Positions 1 to 10,286 of a stretch of 64,000 nucleotides of DNA are shown piece after piece; within the stretch, counting starts at the first letter, position 1; the number at the start of each line of letters is the position of its first letter. The notes beneath the pieces are model-generated. The model searched no databases and was not told the origin of the DNA. It worked only from the letters and a program-made list of their open reading frames with translations. This DNA comes from Advenella kashmirensis WT001 (lineage in GTDB: Bacteria > Pseudomonadota > Gammaproteobacteria > Burkholderiales > Burkholderiaceae_B). The translations under genes and the position numbers were made by a program. Location: NCBI RefSeq assembly GCF_000219915.2, contig NC_017964.1:2914001-2978000 (forward strand). Reading direction: 5' to 3'.

Positions 1-1251
1 TATAAGCTTGACGAACCATATCGCCATCCGTTTCCCAGCCGTCGTCCATTTTCCCGGTGGCGTCTGCCCAGTCACGTCCCGCACTGTTAGGCGCGTAAAC
101 AGGTGCATTACCGCTATGCTCATAAGCCATCTGACCATCGAACATATAAGTATTGACGGGAACTTTAGGGCGGTTCACCGGCAATTGATGAAAATTGGTA
201 CCGATCCGATTACGCTGCGCATCGTTGTATGCAAAGGCGCGTCCGAGCAACATTTTGTCCGGAGACAGACCGATACCTGGAACCACATTACCGGGCGAAA
301 ATGCAGCCTGTTCGATCTGCGCAAAAAAGTTCTCGGGATTGCGATTCAGTGTCATCGTGCCGACCTTGATCAGCGGATAATCCTTATGCGACCAGGTTTT
401 AGTCAGATCAAAGGGGTTGAAACGATACTTGGCCGCATCGGCATAGGGCATGATCTGCACCGACATCACCCAGCTCGGATGCTCGCCGCGAGCAATGGCA
501 TCAAACAGATCACGCCTGTGAAAGTCGGCGTCCTTACCCGCCATGTCAGAAGCTTCGGCGTTACTGAAAAATGCCATTCCCTGGTTCGTATGGAAATGAT
601 ATTTAACCCAGAATTTTTCACCGGCGGCATTGACCCACATATAGGTATGTGAACCGTAACCGTTCATATGCCGCCATGTGCGTGGCAGCCCACGCTCACC
701 CATCAGATAGGTAACCTGGTGCGCTGTTTCAGGATTGCTGGTCCAGAAGTCCCACTGCATATGATTGTCGCGCAAGCCGGAATCAGGCAGCCGTTTCTGA
801 CTGCGAATAAAGTGCGGAAATTTCATCGGATCGCGCACAAAAAATACCGGTGTGTTGTTACCCACCAGATCGTAGTTGCCCTCGTCTGTATAGAATTTCA
901 GAGAGAAGCCACGCACGTCGCGCCAGGTATCAGGCTGCCCGCCTCGCCTGCTACGGTAGAGAACCGTGCCAGCATCTCGGTCTTACAGCCTTTTTGAAAG
1001 ACTGCAGCTTTCGTGTATGCAGAGACGTCTTCCGTCGTTTCGAACTCGCCAAATGCGCCGGCACCCTTTGCATGTGGCTGACGCTCCGGCACTTTTTCAC
1101 GGTTAAAGTGCGCCATTTGCTCAAGAAAATGAACATCGTGAAGCAAAATGGGCCCGTTTGGTCCGACAGTAAGCGAGTTGCGATCACTTTGCGCAGGTGC
1201 ACCTGCGCCTGTGGTAGAGCCAGTAGCGTTTTTTTTGCTGGATTCATTCAT
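1..1251 (-). CDS. katA: Catalase, monofunctional heme type (3' end outside window, frame interrupted)
   Basis: Heme catalase converting hydrogen peroxide to water and oxygen, probably cytoplasmic. The ATG at 1251 has AGGAG nine bases upstream. A Ser/Thr/Gly-rich stretch of about 20 residues precedes the conserved core. The catalytic His is residue 60 in [15 protein letters not shown], and the NADPH/heme-site stretch [13 protein letters not shown] and a typical clade 3 small-subunit body follow. The reading frame breaks at about 938-945, after STVAGE. Adding one base restores the expected continuation into [15 protein letters not shown]. The gene runs off the left edge near the [10 protein letters not shown] stretch, so the C terminus is not visible. 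The family call is secure; whether the break is real is doubtful because the whole window shows the same kind of error. Confidence 0.93.
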
Positions 1252-1601
1252 GGAAAACATCTCCTGTTGCACAAAAATAAGCAAAGCCATCTCTGTAATG
1301 ATCGGCTTCACACCGTTAATATAAGCCATTTCCGGCGGCAATTGGGAAAGTCTATCCTACTCATGTTCCATCTAATCGAATAGCGGCTGGCCGCGGTCTT
1401 TTCTCCTGAAACACAGTGGCCTTCTTTGCAATTTCATGGCGGCAGGGGCTATCATAGGCCGTAAAGAGTCATTCAATGCTCTGGAGCCGGCACATCTCTG
1501 CGACCGCGGCGCGTTGCTATACGCACCCCGCGCCTGGCTACCGGCTGGAGCCGCCCAAGCAAGAATGAATCCGATCCGACAGCGCAATAGCAAGGAATAC
1601 A
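1252..1601. other. Intergenic region between divergent katA and yqjG
   Basis: About 350 bases that must hold the katA promoter (reading left) and the yqjG promoter (reading right). Short open frames occur on both strands but lack family resemblance and good ribosome sites. I see no clear OxyR-type operator or stable hairpin. Confidence 0.5.
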
Positions 1602-2575
1602 ATGGGACTATTAATCGATGGAAAATGGCAGGATCAATGGTACGACACAGCCGGTAGCGGGGGACGCTTTGTCCGCAGCGATGCGCAGTTTCGTCACTGG
1701 GTCACCGCTGACGGCAGCCCCGGGCCGAGCGGCGATGGCGGGTTTCAGGCCGAAGCCGGACGCTACCATCTATATGTATCGCTGGCCTGCCCATGGGCAA
1801 ATCGCACTCTGATCCTGCGCGCACTCAAAGGTCTGGAAGACAAGATCAGCGTGTCTGTTGTCAACCCATACATGGGGGCCAAGGGCTGGACGTTTGAACC
1901 GGGCGCGGCGTCGTGGGCGATCCGGTTGGCAACGCCCGCTATCTTTATGAAGTCTACCTGAAAGCACAGCCCGACTATAGTGGTCGCGTCACGGTGCCGG
2001 TTCTGTGGGACCTGGAACGCAACACCATTGTGAACAACGAATCAGCAGAAATCATCCGCATGCTCAATAGCGCATTTGACGACATTGGCGCGACACCAGT
2101 TGACTTCTCGCCTGCTGCGCTGTTGCCGCAAATTGATCAGGTCAATGCGCGAATTTATAACAGTATCAATAACGGCGTGTACAAGGCGGGCTTTGCGACC
2201 GACCAGGCAGTTTATGAAAAAGAAGTTATGAGCCTGTTTGCCACACTGGATTCGCTGGAGACTGAGTTAGGTCAGCAGCGTTATCTGCTAGGGCAAACCG
2301 TGACCGAAGCTGACTGGCGCCTGTTCACCACCCTGATCCGCTTTGATGCGGTATATCACGGCCATTTCAAATGCAATCTGAGGCGACTGACCGACTACGC
2401 AAACCTGTGGAGCTACACCCGCGAGCTTTATCAATGGCCGGGCGTGGCCGCCACTATTGACTTTGAACATATCAAGCAGCATTACTATCAGAGCCACCAG
2501 ACCATCAATCCGAATGGAATCGTCCCGTTAGGTCCGGTTCTGGATCTGGACCGCCCGCCCAGCCGTAAGCTATAA
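1602..2575 (+). CDS. yqjG: Glutathionyl-hydroquinone reductase (YqjG/PcpF/ECM4 family), one frameshift
   Basis: Xi-class glutathione transferase that reduces glutathionyl-hydroquinones, releasing the quinol with glutathione. The start at 1602 follows AAGGA. The catalytic Cys lies in LACPWANRTLI (the family usually has CPWAHR, so the His is Asn here). The family stretch GWTFEPG is followed, after a frame break near 1900-1910, by YSGRVTVPVLWD and IVNNESAEIIRM, then the all-helical C-terminal domain. Repairing one missing base gives about 324 residues, the normal family length. It stands alone, divergent from catalase, which is consistent with an oxidative or quinone stress role, but that link is inference. 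Confidence 0.9.
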
Positions 2576-2605
2576 AGCAGCAAGCCCTACCTCCTGCCCC
2601 ACCGC

Positions 2606-3844
2606 TTACACTCGGCGTGCCGGTCGCCGCAATATGATGTATGCAATAATTCCTATGGACAGGACAATAGCGGACATCAGAAAGGCCGAGGTAAAAATAT
2701 CTTGGCCCTGCAAATTAAAAATATCATGAGCCTTGCCCGAGATCCACTGCATAAATGATGCGCCAAGAAACAGCGACGTGTTAAATAGCGCAATGGCGCG
2801 CCCTTGCATGTTCTGCGGGTACACCTCTTTGGCGTCAGCCAGCTGCCAGACGGTATTGCTGGCGGCCACTGCAATTACCACGATTGCCGCGATACTGAGC
2901 CACAGCTGCTGGCTATACGCCAGGACAACGAACGCAATCACCAGAACCCACGGCTGAACGCATAAATACGCGTAGCGTTTGCCTGGACCCGGATCCAGGC
3001 GACCGAACAGCATCGGGCTGAATACCGAAATAATGGACAGCAGCAGGGCCAGGTTTCCTGCAAAAACCAGGCTTGCGTGATGACGCTCGACCAGTAACGG
3101 CCCCAGCCATAAGCCTCGCAGCGTCAAAAACGCGGCATAAATGACGAACACCAGCGACAGAATACCGGGCGTTTCCCGAATTTTCAGCAAGGCCTTATAG
3201 CCCGATATTGAACGCACTGCCACAAGGGTCTTCTGTTTAAGACTGAGCGATGATGCCTCCAGACCGCTGTCCACATTACGAACGCCAAAATAAATCAGCA
3301 GCCAGGTCAGAAAGCTCAAGACAGCCAGAATATAAAAGCAACTACGCCAGCCGAAATGTCCCACCAGCCAGGCGGTCGGTGTCGCTGTAAAAATCAAGCC
3401 CAGACTGCCCGATCCCAAGGCAAAGGCATACATCATTGAGAACTGCTTGCCCGAAAAATGCCGGGCCATCAGAACGATACACGCAAGAAAGGCCGGCGCA
3501 CAGCCAAAGCCAATCAAAATCTGCCCCCACTGCAGCATTGCCGGAGACACGGCCATGGCAGACAGCACCGCGCCCACCACTGAAAACGGAGAAACAACAA
3601 GAATGGTCTTTCGAATACCAAAGTTGTCGATCAAAATACCGATCACTACCTGCAGGCAGCCGAATGCAATATGAAATGAACCGATCACCCCGGCCAGCCT
3701 GTCGCTATCGAGCATGAACTCGGTCTTCAATGGGACCGAAAGGATACCGCCCACAGTACGATAAGCCTGACTCAAAATAAATCCGGACAACAGAAAATAA
3801 AGCATGAGCTTGACTTTATTTATTGGAATCGACTGCGTATTCAA
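2606..3844 (-). CDS. MFS transporter
   Basis: Inner-membrane major facilitator superfamily permease of 412 residues with about twelve hydrophobic segments. The MFS loop between helices 2 and 3 is seen as GILIDNFGIRKTILV, and a long charged central loop (VRNVDSGLEASSLSLKQK) separates the two halves. The start at 3844 is the ATG of MNTQSIPINK. It converges with yqjG, ending 31 bases from its stop. The substrate cannot be read from the sequence; the protein is not adjacent to any catabolic gene. Confidence 0.85.
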   Translation of the reverse strand: MNTQSIPINKVKLMLYFLLSGFILSQAYRTVGGILSVPLKTEFMLDSDRLAGVIGSFHIAFGCLQVVIGILIDNFGIRKTILVVSPFSVVGAVLSAMAVSPAMLQWGQILIGFGCAPAFLACIVLMARHFSGKQFSMMYAFALGSGSLGLIFTATPTAWLVGHFGWRSCFYILAVLSFLTWLLIYFGVRNVDSGLEASSLSLKQKTLVAVRSISGYKALLKIRETPGILSLVFVIYAAFLTLRGLWLGPLLVERHHASLVFAGNLALLLSIISVFSPMLFGRLDPGPGKRYAYLCVQPWVLVIAFVVLAYSQQLWLSIAAIVVIAVAASNTVWQLADAKEVYPQNMQGRAIALFNTSLFLGASFMQWISGKAHDIFNLQGQDIFTSAFLMSAIVLSIGIIAYIILRRPARRV

Positions 3845-4157
3845 CGGATGCCTCTGATTGAGATTTTTATGATCGAAGTTTTAATTGTAACGCACCGCAG
3901 CATGGACATTGCCCGACCATCTGGAGAAGATCGTCAGTCCCCATTGGCCAAGCGTCGGTAATATATGCAAAGTACTCACTGAACATTGGGCATTGGCAGT
4001 TCGACGATTTTGAAGAAATAAGCATCAGAAACATATAGTTTTGATCAATAACCCGAAAGCAACGTTGATCAAATATTGGCAATGGCTAGTGTTCCCGCAT
4101 GAACAAAGCAACGTATCGTGTGTAAAATATTCCGGAACACCCCTTCAAAAGTCAAAC
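3845..4157. other. Intergenic region, nothing recognised
   Basis: About 310 bases between the divergent MFS gene and the GNAT gene. A 71-codon minus-strand frame at 3867-4082 has no family resemblance and no ribosome site. AT content is somewhat higher than in the flanking genes, as expected for two promoters. Confidence 0.4.
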
Positions 4158-4709
4158 ATGTCTGCGCCAGTGCTCTCTACCTCTCGTTTAATTTTAAGGC
4201 CATGGCGCGATAGCGATTTGCCTGCCTTTGCCGAACTGAATGCCGATCCGCAAGTGATGCGTTATTTCCCCGCTGTGCTGGATCGACAGGCGAGCGACGC
4301 CCTCGCTGCGCGAATACGCGACCGCCTTGACACCACGCAATTTGGATTTTGGGCAGTGCAGATTACCGGTGTGACTGATTTTGCCGGGTTCATCGGGTTG
4401 TCCGTGCCCTCCTTCGATGCCCCGTTTATGCCCTGTGTGGAAATTGGCTGGCGTCTCGCCCGTCCTTACTGGAAAATGGGCTACGCCAGCGAAGGCGCAC
4501 GCGCTGCCCTCGCCTACGCCTTTGACACCTTACGCTTGCCACAAGTCGTGGCTTATACTGCAGCAATCAACACGCCGTCCATCTTGGTCATGCAGCGATT
4601 AGGCATGCGCCACCATGCCAGTGATGATTTCGGGCATCCCGCGTTGCCCGAAGGTCACCCGTTACGCCAGCATGTGCTCTATCGCGCGACCCCGCCTTTT
4701 ACCAGATAA
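4158..4709 (+). CDS. GNAT family N-acetyltransferase (RimJ/RimL type)
   Basis: Acetyl-CoA-dependent N-acetyltransferase of 183 residues. The N terminus STSRLILRPWRDSDL is the classic beta1-alpha1 opening of the Acetyltransf_3/RimJ-like group. GWRLARPYWKMGYASEGARA carries the acetyl-CoA pyrophosphate loop (motif A), and QRLGMRH is the C-terminal signature. I place the start at 4158 because conserved sequence begins there; an in-frame upstream extension to 4041 has no family resemblance. Acceptor substrate unknown. Eleven bases separate it from the next gene, so the two are probably co-transcribed. Confidence 0.88.
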   Translation: MSAPVLSTSRLILRPWRDSDLPAFAELNADPQVMRYFPAVLDRQASDALAARIRDRLDTTQFGFWAVQITGVTDFAGFIGLSVPSFDAPFMPCVEIGWRLARPYWKMGYASEGARAALAYAFDTLRLPQVVAYTAAINTPSILVMQRLGMRHHASDDFGHPALPEGHPLRQHVLYRATPPFTR

Positions 4710-4729
4710 CCCGCTGGAGAATGATTGCC

Positions 4730-5137
4730 ATGGCCGCTTCTGAACACATTGACGATCTGATCGCAAAACTGGCAGACTGGCGTGGCAGCATGCTGGCAGA
4801 GCTGCGCAAGACGATTCTTGCCGCCGACAGTAACATCGTCGAAGACTGGAAATGGATGGGCAGCCCGGTATGGTCTCGCGACGGCCATATCGTGGTTGGC
4901 AACGCACACAAGAACAAAGTCAAACTCACCTTTTCCCAGGGTGCCCATTTGCCCGATCCCGAGAAACTCTTTAACGCCGGCCTGGACGGAAAACAGTGGC
5001 GCGCTATTGACCTGTTTGAAGGGGATAAAATCAATAAGCCAGCACTAAAGAAGCTTATCCAGGCCGCGATCCAGTTTAATCAGCAAAAGCAGCAAGCCCG
5101 GCAATTGAAAAAACACCGGGCAGGAAAAACTGATTAA
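4730..5137 (+). CDS. DUF1801 domain protein
   Basis: Small protein of 135 residues of the DUF1801/YdhG type, function not established. Recognisable parts are the opening IDDLIAKLADWRGSMLAELR, the central WKWMGSPVWSRDGHIV and the basic C-terminal tail after IQFNQQKQQ. An in-frame ATG at 4721 lies one base after the GGAG and is too close; the ATG at 4730 is ten bases downstream and is preferred. It follows the GNAT gene on the same strand. Members of this fold bind small ligands or iron-like cofactors in some studied cases, but nothing here decides that. Confidence 0.8.
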   Translation: MAASEHIDDLIAKLADWRGSMLAELRKTILAADSNIVEDWKWMGSPVWSRDGHIVVGNAHKNKVKLTFSQGAHLPDPEKLFNAGLDGKQWRAIDLFEGDKINKPALKKLIQAAIQFNQQKQQARQLKKHRAGKTD

Positions 5138-5256
5138 ACAACGCAAGCCAGAGTTGGACAGTCCCGCTAAAACAATCACGATTGCAATCGCTAGCTGCCC
5201 GACTCATGCCTCGCTGCTGCCGTTCAATCTGTTCCAACGCTAATACCGCTGGTCAA

Positions 5257-6033
5257 TCAATCTTCCGCTCCAAGTACAGCGCTGGCCAGTTCCATCAGAA
5301 CGGGGCTGAGTCTGCTCACAATATCGACTACCGGCAGATGCGTATTAACGCTGACATTCAATACATGAACGGGTTGATATTTGAAACGCAACGGCGTTGC
5401 CAGCGCAATCACGTTCGGTTGCCAGGATGCGGCGCAGAAACCAGATTTTCGCACCTGCCGCAAGGATTGCTGAATTTGCCGTTCCAGCGAAGCCCAGTCT
5501 GCATGGCGACGCAGGTGCAAGCGTTGCATCAACTCATCGCGCGCCTGCGGTGTCATGCTTGCCAGATATGCCCGGCCCAGTGAAGTCAATTCAATGGGTA
5601 CCCGCTGCCCTGCGACTACATTGCGCAGCGAAACTTTTCTGTTGAAGCGCACCGATTCCAGATAGACCATTTCATCGTGGTCTATCACTGCTATACCCAC
5701 ATTGATTTTGTGCGCTTGGGCAACGCGCTGCATCAGCGGCCCTGCAATTTTCAATACCGGCGATCCTGAACGCATAGCGTGCCCAAAGCTGAGTAACGGC
5801 GCCGCCAGGCGATAGGCTCGTTCGCGGGCATCGTAATCAAGCATTCCAGTGCGCACCAGTGTTTGCGTCAAGCGGCTGACCGTTGCCGGCGCCAGGCCTG
5901 TGCGTTCAGCCAACTCACTGTTCCCTATCAAGTCGGCGCCTGGACGGAACGCCCGAAGAATGTCGATCCCACGCTCCAATGAACGATTTTGAGCCGGTCG
6001 ACCCAGTCGTTCCTGCACTTTACTGCTGACCAT
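5257..6033 (-). CDS. IclR family transcriptional regulator
   Basis: DNA-binding regulator of 258 residues. The N-terminal winged helix covers roughly residues 15-75 (ERGIDILRAF, LAERTGLAPATVSRLTQTL), followed by the IclR effector-binding GAF-like domain, with the typical TSLGRAYLA and a late serine-rich pocket region (NVIALATPLRF, LNVSVNT). It is divergent from the Bug receptor/hydratase/acyl-CoA synthetase operon that begins at 6185, so that operon is its likely target, with an acyl or aromatic acid or its CoA ester as effector. The 150-base divergent region holds no palindrome I would call strong. Confidence 0.9.
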   Translation of the reverse strand: MVSSKVQERLGRPAQNRSLERGIDILRAFRPGADLIGNSELAERTGLAPATVSRLTQTLVRTGMLDYDARERAYRLAAPLLSFGHAMRSGSPVLKIAGPLMQRVAQAHKINVGIAVIDHDEMVYLESVRFNRKVSLRNVVAGQRVPIELTSLGRAYLASMTPQARDELMQRLHLRRHADWASLERQIQQSLRQVRKSGFCAASWQPNVIALATPLRFKYQPVHVLNVSVNTHLPVVDIVSRLSPVLMELASAVLGAED

Positions 6034-6184
6034 ATGTCCTCCTTGTCAATTCCATCCAGTGAAATTGAGTTATTACTTTTGCCAAGTTTAACGCATAAAC
6101 TGCAATCGTAATATTGATACGCCAACACAAGTTTGGGGCGCTGCAAAGCAGTACCTGAACAACCAGACAATGACAGGAGACCTC

Positions 6185-7177
6185 ATGAAAAAAAGAAACA
6201 TATCAAGTGCTTGCCTGAAGGCAGCCTTTGTGGCCATCACCGGCCTGACAGCAGCCCTTGCGGGCCAGGCGGCACATGCAGCCTTTCCGGAGCGGCCGGT
6301 ACGGCTGATCGTCCCCTTCGCCCCTGGTGGCGGCACGGATATGATCTCCCGACTGCTGGCAGAAGGCATGGCGCGCGAACTGAAACAGCCGGTGATAGTA
6401 GAGAACAAGCCCGGGGCAGGCACCACAATCGGCTCGGATGAAGTGGCCAGGGCGCGCCCCGACGGATACACGCTGCTGATGGCGACTTTTGCCCATGTCG
6501 TTAATCCTTATCTGCATCCCAAGCTGCCTTACGATACAGATAAGGCATTCGCTGCAATCAGCATGATCGGCCATTCTCCCAGCGTGCTCGTGGTCCGGCC
6601 CGACAGCCCGATCAAATCTGTAAAGGATCTGATCGAGACAGCAAAACAAAAGCCCGGCACGCTCACCTATGCCTCTCAGGGCGTCGGCACCTCGGCGCAT
6701 CTGGCCGGTGAACTGCTCGAATCTCTGGCAAAAATAAACATGTCGCATGTCCCTTATCGGGGCGCAGGGCCGGCGCTCAATGATCTGCTGGGCGGCCATG
6801 TCGATACGATGTTCGGCACCGCCGCTGCGGTAGGCCCATCCCTGGAAGCGGGCACCTTGCGGGCACTGGGTGTAACCACAGCCGAGCGCTCTCCTGCACT
6901 GCCGGACACTCCCACCATTGCCGAAAGCGGGGTGCCCGACTATGTGCTGGACAGTTGGTATGGCCTGTACGCACCCGCCGGTACGCCACCCGAGGTCATC
7001 GCGACGCTGAATGCCGCTGCGCATAAAGCCGCCGCCACCGAGACATTCAGAAAAAAAGTTCAAGGCGAGGGCTTGGTGATCTCAACAGGCACCCCCAAGG
7101 CACTCGAAGACTATATCAAAGGCGAACAAGCGCGTTGGAAAAAGGTAATTTCATCCAGCAATATTACGCTGGACTAG
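6185..7177 (+). CDS. Bug-type tripartite tricarboxylate transporter substrate-binding protein
   Basis: Periplasmic solute receptor (TctC/Bug family) of 330 residues. The start at 6185 follows ACAGGAGA. A signal peptide of about 35 residues ends near GQAAHAA, then the mature opening FPERPVRLIVPFAPGGGTD, the ligand-loop region VIVENKPGAGTTIGSD, and the domain 2 motif HVPYRGAGPALNDLLGG. No TctA/TctB membrane subunits are nearby, as is usual for the many orphan Bug proteins of Alcaligenaceae. It leads an operon with a CoA-ester enzyme and an acyl-CoA synthetase, so it probably binds the carboxylic acid that is then activated to its CoA ester. Confidence 0.93.
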   Translation: MKKRNISSACLKAAFVAITGLTAALAGQAAHAAFPERPVRLIVPFAPGGGTDMISRLLAEGMARELKQPVIVENKPGAGTTIGSDEVARARPDGYTLLMATFAHVVNPYLHPKLPYDTDKAFAAISMIGHSPSVLVVRPDSPIKSVKDLIETAKQKPGTLTYASQGVGTSAHLAGELLESLAKINMSHVPYRGAGPALNDLLGGHVDTMFGTAAAVGPSLEAGTLRALGVTTAERSPALPDTPTIAESGVPDYVLDSWYGLYAPAGTPPEVIATLNAAAHKAAATETFRKKVQGEGLVISTGTPKALEDYIKGEQARWKKVISSSNITLD

Positions 7178-7205
7178 TCACAATCGAAACAAAGGAAGCA
7201 GTGAT

Positions 7206-8006
7206 ATGACACACACATTGATCAACGTCCAGGTGCAATCCGGTATTGCAACTGTATTTCTCAATCGGCCTGAAAAACGCAATGCCATGAGTGACGATAT
7301 GCGGACCGAGTTTATCGAAGCTCTGGAACAAATCGCGGCCGACAGATCCATTCGGGCGCTGGTTCTGACCGGCAATGGCAAGGGGTTTTGCGCAGGCGGA
7401 GATATCGCTGGCATGCAGCGACGCATGCAGGCAGCACCCGGAGAGGTCGCCATCAACGGCTGGAGTCGCCAGCAGCGCGTTCACCATGCCATATCACTGC
7501 TGCATACCATGCCCAAGCCCACCATTGCCGCGGTCAATGGTGCGGCCTCAGGCCTGGGCGCCGATACCGCCATGAGTTGCGATTTTATCGTCGCCTCGGA
7601 AGCCGCCACATTCAGCTGGTCATATATTAATCGCGGCCTGATTCCCGATGGCGGCGGTATGTACTTCCTGCCGCGACGCATCGGCCTGCCCAAAGCCAAG
7701 GATCTCATATTCAGCGGACGCACCATCGCCGCACAGGAAGCATTGACTTTGGGGATTGCGGATCGCCTGGTCTCGCCCGATGCATTATTGGACAACGCAC
7801 AGCAATGGGCAAAAGAACTGAGCGCGGGTTCAGGCACTGCACTGGCACTGGGAAAAACCATTTTGAATCAGACGTTCGAGCTGACTGCAACGCAGGCATT
7901 TGCCCAGGGAAGCCAGGCCCAGGGCATCTGTTACACCAGCACCGAGCACCGGGAAGCCGTGATGGCATTCCTGGCCAGGATGGCCGAAAAAAAGACCGCC
8001 AAATAA
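7206..8006 (+). CDS. Enoyl-CoA hydratase/isomerase family protein
   Basis: Crotonase-fold enzyme of 266 residues acting on a CoA ester. The oxyanion-hole segments are visible (GKGFCAGGDI and NGAASGLGADTAMSCDF). The two hydratase glutamates are not present: the first position falls in GADTAMSC and the second region reads NRGLIPDGGGMYFLPRR, which carries an Asp as in isomerase-type members. An isomerase, or another crotonase reaction, is therefore more likely than simple hydration. AAGGAAG precedes the ATG at 7206. It lies 28 bases after the Bug gene and 18 before the acyl-CoA synthetase, so the three form an operon under the divergent IclR regulator. Confidence 0.88.
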   Translation: MTHTLINVQVQSGIATVFLNRPEKRNAMSDDMRTEFIEALEQIAADRSIRALVLTGNGKGFCAGGDIAGMQRRMQAAPGEVAINGWSRQQRVHHAISLLHTMPKPTIAAVNGAASGLGADTAMSCDFIVASEAATFSWSYINRGLIPDGGGMYFLPRRIGLPKAKDLIFSGRTIAAQEALTLGIADRLVSPDALLDNAQQWAKELSAGSGTALALGKTILNQTFELTATQAFAQGSQAQGICYTSTEHREAVMAFLARMAEKKTAK

Positions 8007-8024
8007 CGGGAAAGCAACACAATC

Positions 8025-10108
8025 ATGAATGCAATATCACGTCTTATTCGGCCACGCAGCGTGGCTATCATCGGCGCCTCTGGCGACTTGAGAAAAACAG
8101 CAGGCAGGCCCTGGCCTATTTGCGCAAACATGGCTTTGATGGCCCCATCTATCCCGTTAACCCGCGCGTCACTCATATTGGCGACGTTCCGTGTTATCCG
8201 GACATTAACTCCCTGCCGGCCGTTCCGGATGTTGCCATTATTTTGCTGGGCGCCGGGCGTGCGCATCAGGCGGTTCGGGAACTGGCGCAAAAAGGCACCG
8301 CAGCAGCCATCGTGCTTGCCAGCGGATACGCCGAAGCAGGCGCCGAAGGCAAAGAGCGCCAGCAACAACTGCAGCAGGCCGCCGGCGCAATGCGAATACT
8401 TGGACCAAATACCATCGGCCTGGTCAATCTGACCGATGGCATTCCGCTATCTGCAAGCGGAGCGCTGGAAATGGACCAGTTCCCGGTCGGCGACGTTGGC
8501 GTGGTCTCGCAAAGCGGCGGCATTCTGGGCGCCCTGCTCTCGCGTGCAGCGGCACGCGGACTGGGCATGTCCAAACTGATATCGACCAGTAATGAAGTGG
8601 ACCTGGAAATGGCCGATTTCATCGACTATCTGGTCGATGATGAGTCCACCAAAGTAATTGCACTGTATATCGAATCCATTCGCAATCCACAGAAATTTCG
8701 CGCCGCCGCCTTGCGCGCGCGACATGCCGGCAAGCCTGTCGTGGCATTCAAGATCGGCAAATCTGAAGCGGGGGCCCAGGCGGCCGTCTCGCACACAGGC
8801 GCGCTGGCTGGCCAGGACACCATGTATGACGCCCTGTTCCTGCAAACCGGAGTGATCCGTGCCCAGCGATTCAGCGACCTGCTGGATATGCCAAGCGCAT
8901 TATCAACCGGACGCAAGCTGCGCGGCAGACGTGTCGCCATCCTCACTTCAACCGGCGGCGCGGGCACATTAGTATCAGACAGCCTGGGTGTAGCCGGTTT
9001 CGAGGCTCCGGCACCGGGCGAGCAGACTGCTGCCGCATTACGAGCACTTCAGGGCGATATGCCGGCAGCGCTGGATCGCAACCCGGTTGATGTGACCCTG
9101 GCCGGTTTACAGCCTGATCTGTTGCGCGGCGCCATTAGCGCTCTGTCGGCCAGTGACGACTATGACGCACTGGTCATGGTCGTGGGTTCATCCAGCCTGG
9201 GCAATCCGCAATTGATGGCCGATGCCATTTGTGATTGCTTGCCGCAAACAGACAAGCCCATTATTGCATTCGTCAGCCCCCATGCACCAAACGTGGCCCG
9301 TCTGCTCAATCAAAAGCACATACCTGCCTTTATGGAACCGGAGTCCTGCGCTATTGCCCTGGAAGCCATGTGGCAAACCCAGGCAGAATCTACACTGCAG
9401 GCGCCAGGCGCTGTCCCGTCGCCCCCGCTGGCAGCTCTGTTAGTGGGAACATTGAACGAAGCCCAGGCCAGAGACCTGTTTTCCCGGTTCGGCATTGACG
9501 GCGCCGAACAGACCATCGTTTCGGACCCGGCGCAGGCGCAGGCTGCCGCCCTGCGATATGGCTCTGCCGTTGTACTGAAAATATTGTCCAGCCAGATCAT
9601 GCATAAAAGCGATGTCGGTGGCGTGTGCGTGGGTGTTGCGCCAGAGCAGGTAGCCGATTGCATTACCCGGATGCAAACAGAAGTCCATGCCAAAACCGGT
9701 GTGCGTGCTGAGCAGTTTCTGGTGCAGCAGATGGTGACATCGGGCATCGAGCTGATCCTGGGTTTTCATCGTGATGCGCTGGGCAGTGCCATTTTGCTTG
9801 GCATGGGAGGTGTGACTGCAGAATTGCTGAAGGACACGACCATGCGTCTGTTGCCGGAACAAGGCGGGCTCAGTCTTTCCCAGGCCTATGACATGATGCA
9901 TGATCTGCGTACCTGGCCTCTGCTCGATGGCTATCGCGGCCGCGTTAAAGCGGATCAGCAAGCATTGGCCCAAGCCATCGTGAACTTTTCCAATATGGTG
10001 GCCAGCCTGGGAGACAAGCTTATTGAAGCTGAAATAAACCCGCTGTTTGTCCTGCCTGACGGGCAAGGCGTCAAAGCGGCAGATGGTATTGCGATCCTGG
10101 GCGATTGA
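8025..10108 (+). CDS. Acyl-CoA synthetase, ADP(NDP)-forming, fused alpha-beta type; one frameshift
   Basis: Makes an acyl-CoA from a carboxylic acid, CoA and ATP through a phosphohistidine intermediate. Order of parts: N-terminal CoA-binding Rossmann domain (IRPRSVAIIGASG), succinyl-CoA-ligase-like domains with the phosphohistidine region AAVSHTGALAGQD and the SQSGGILG loop, then a C-terminal ATP-grasp domain (VVLKILSSQIMHKSDVGGV). The frame breaks in an A5 run at 8093-8097; one more A gives LRKNSRQALAYLRKHGFDG and a protein of about 694 residues, normal for the fused type. Last gene of the IclR-linked operon. Substrate unknown; aromatic or short-chain acids are handled by relatives. Confidence 0.9.
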
Positions 10109-10172
10109 TGGGACCGATTAACTCGACTGATTAATCTGGCCAACCAGTCCGGTCAATTAATACCGGCCAACG

Positions 10173-10192
10173 ATTGCATTGGGCAATGCAAT
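10173..10192. terminator. Inverted repeat between convergent genes
   Basis: ATTGCATT (10173-10180) and AATGCAAT (10185-10192) form an 8-bp stem with a 4-base loop between the convergent synthetase and reductase genes. There is no strong T run, so termination is only a possibility. Confidence 0.4.
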
Positions 10193-10286
10193 GACCAGAG
10201 GATTGCCGGCACTGTCATCTCATGGACTCCTCACCAGGCAGGCCGGCACCACAAAACGCAGGCACGGCAATCGGTCATTGCATATT

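Noticed and set aside
3867..4082. 71-codon minus-strand frame
   Set aside because: No ribosome site, no family, lies in a promoter region.
6203..7063. Long 286-codon frame antisense to the Bug gene
   Set aside because: Cys- and His-rich composition with no family resemblance; it mirrors the codon usage of the receptor gene on the other strand.
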